45,112 nt of DNA, from IMG/VR virus record IMGVR_UViG_3300019758_000011, positions 1 through 45,112 of that record, one strand, 5' to 3'. The position numbers were made by a program, and so were the translations under genes. Under the pieces are notes generated by a model that was not told the DNA's origin, made no database searches, and saw only the letters and a program-made list of their open reading frames with translations. Below are positions 44,589 through 45,112 of the stretch, one piece after another. Source of the stretch: a virus. Numbering within the stretch: position 1 is the first letter of the stretch; each line of letters starts with the position of its first letter.

Positions 44589-45112
44589 ATGGATGTAACT
44601 GTCAAAAAAATAAGACCTCAAGAGGGTTATCAAATGAAAGCATTAAGCTCTCCAGCTGATATTGTTATCGGAGGAGGAGCAGCTGGAGCTGGTAAAACTT
44701 TCAGTTTATTATTAGACCCATTAAAGCACATAAAAAACCCAAATTTTGGAGGAGTTATTTTTAGGAGGACATCTCCTCAAATAAAAGTTGAGGGAGGTCT
44801 CTGGGACACATCTCTGGAGCTTTATAATGCTATTGGAGCAGCTCCAAAAGAATCCAACTCCTCCTGGGAATTTCCCTCTGGAGCAAAAATGAAATTCAAT
44901 CATTTAGAGTACGAAAAAAATATCCTGGACTGGCAAGGCTCTCAAATTCCTTTCCTGGGATTTGATGAGCTTACACATTTCACAAAGAAAATGTTTTTTT
45001 ATATGCTCTCCAGGAATAGGAGTGCTTGTGGGATTAAGCCTTATGTAAGAACAACATGCAATCCAGACCCAGAGAGCTGGGTTGCTGATTTGATTTCCTG
45101 GTGGATTGACCA
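44589..45112 (+). CDS. terL: Terminase large subunit, N-terminal part
   Basis: Residues 1-174 of a 500-residue protein that continues from base 124 of the window (bases 44990-45112 duplicate 1-123). The ATPase motifs are clear: Walker A GGGAAGAGKT at residues 28-37 and Walker B IPFLGFDEL with D126 and E127. ATG at 44589 is chosen because it abuts the terS stop; a second ATG four bases on is out of frame. This motor hydrolyses ATP to pump DNA into the procapsid through the portal. Confidence 0.93.
   Translation, partial: MDVTVKKIRPQEGYQMKALSSPADIVIGGGAAGAGKTFSLLLDPLKHIKNPNFGGVIFRRTSPQIKVEGGLWDTSLELYNAIGAAPKESNSSWEFPSGAKMKFNHLEYEKNILDWQGSQIPFLGFDELTHFTKKMFFYMLSRNRSACGIKPYVRTTCNPDPESWVADLISWWID
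44990..45112. repeat. Terminal overlap of circular assembly (right copy)
   Basis: Identical to bases 1-123. See the left copy for interpretation. Nothing is unique here; the duplicated bases encode terL residues about 134-174. Confidence 0.93.

Noticed and set aside
1-45112. tRNA or rRNA genes
   Set aside because: I saw no cloverleaf with a GTTCRA-type T arm and no conserved rRNA stretches; the hairpins at 42790 and 40232 do not extend into tRNA folds.

Overview
The window is a complete circular genome of a temperate siphovirus that infects a low-GC Bacteroidota host, probably a flavobacterium. The first 123 bases are repeated exactly at the end (1-123 = 44990-45112), so the real circle is about 44,989 bp and was cut open inside the large terminase gene. 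The host assignment rests on three things: very A+T-rich DNA, promoters of the TAnnTTTG type without Shine-Dalgarno sites, and protein families typical of Bacteroidetes phages (DUF3127-like OB fold, DUF5977 tail repeats, BspA-like leucine-rich repeats).

Layout. 43135-45112 plus 1-1102: HNH endonuclease and both terminase subunits. 1116-10145: portal, minor head protein fused to a metallopeptidase-like domain, scaffold, decoration protein, capsid, connectors and tail tube. 10211-19589: tail chaperones made by a -1 frameshift, a beta-helix protein, a reverse-strand insertion, tape measure, distal tail and hub proteins. 19590-22602: fibres, including a leucine-rich-repeat receptor-binding candidate. 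22602-24658: membrane proteins, muramidase endolysin and a spanin-like pair, followed by a metallophosphoesterase. 25969-28431: terminator, attP-like region, integrase, and a divergent repressor/early-gene switch with a palindromic operator. 28465-37462: early operon with small regulators, exonuclease, HNH protein, OB-fold protein, DnaA domain IV, a DUF1376 replication protein carrying iterons, and many small proteins.

The most unusual part is 37452-41841. It differs in composition from the phage backbone: CG dinucleotides are common here and almost absent elsewhere. It holds about a dozen small genes strung on a chain of paired inverted repeats. Each site reads R''-(4-5 nt)-L''...L'-(2 nt)-R', with R'' ending in AAC and R' beginning with GTT. 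L'' and L' of one site are complementary, and R' of one site is complementary to R'' of the next. That is the logic of integron attC sites and gene cassettes, but several sites enclose or run into coding sequence, unlike classical attC. A complete tyrosine recombinase (41934-42731) lies directly downstream.

A plausible life cycle: the repressor at 27864-28331 holds the early operon through the 28383-28423 dyad. The integrase acts on the 25979-26270 region. Replication starts through the DnaA-like and DUF1376 proteins, perhaps at the AACCCAAAC iterons. Late genes may be switched on at three ATGAAACTAyTG boxes. Packaging uses the terminase and HNH proteins next to a C-rich tract similar to the iterons.
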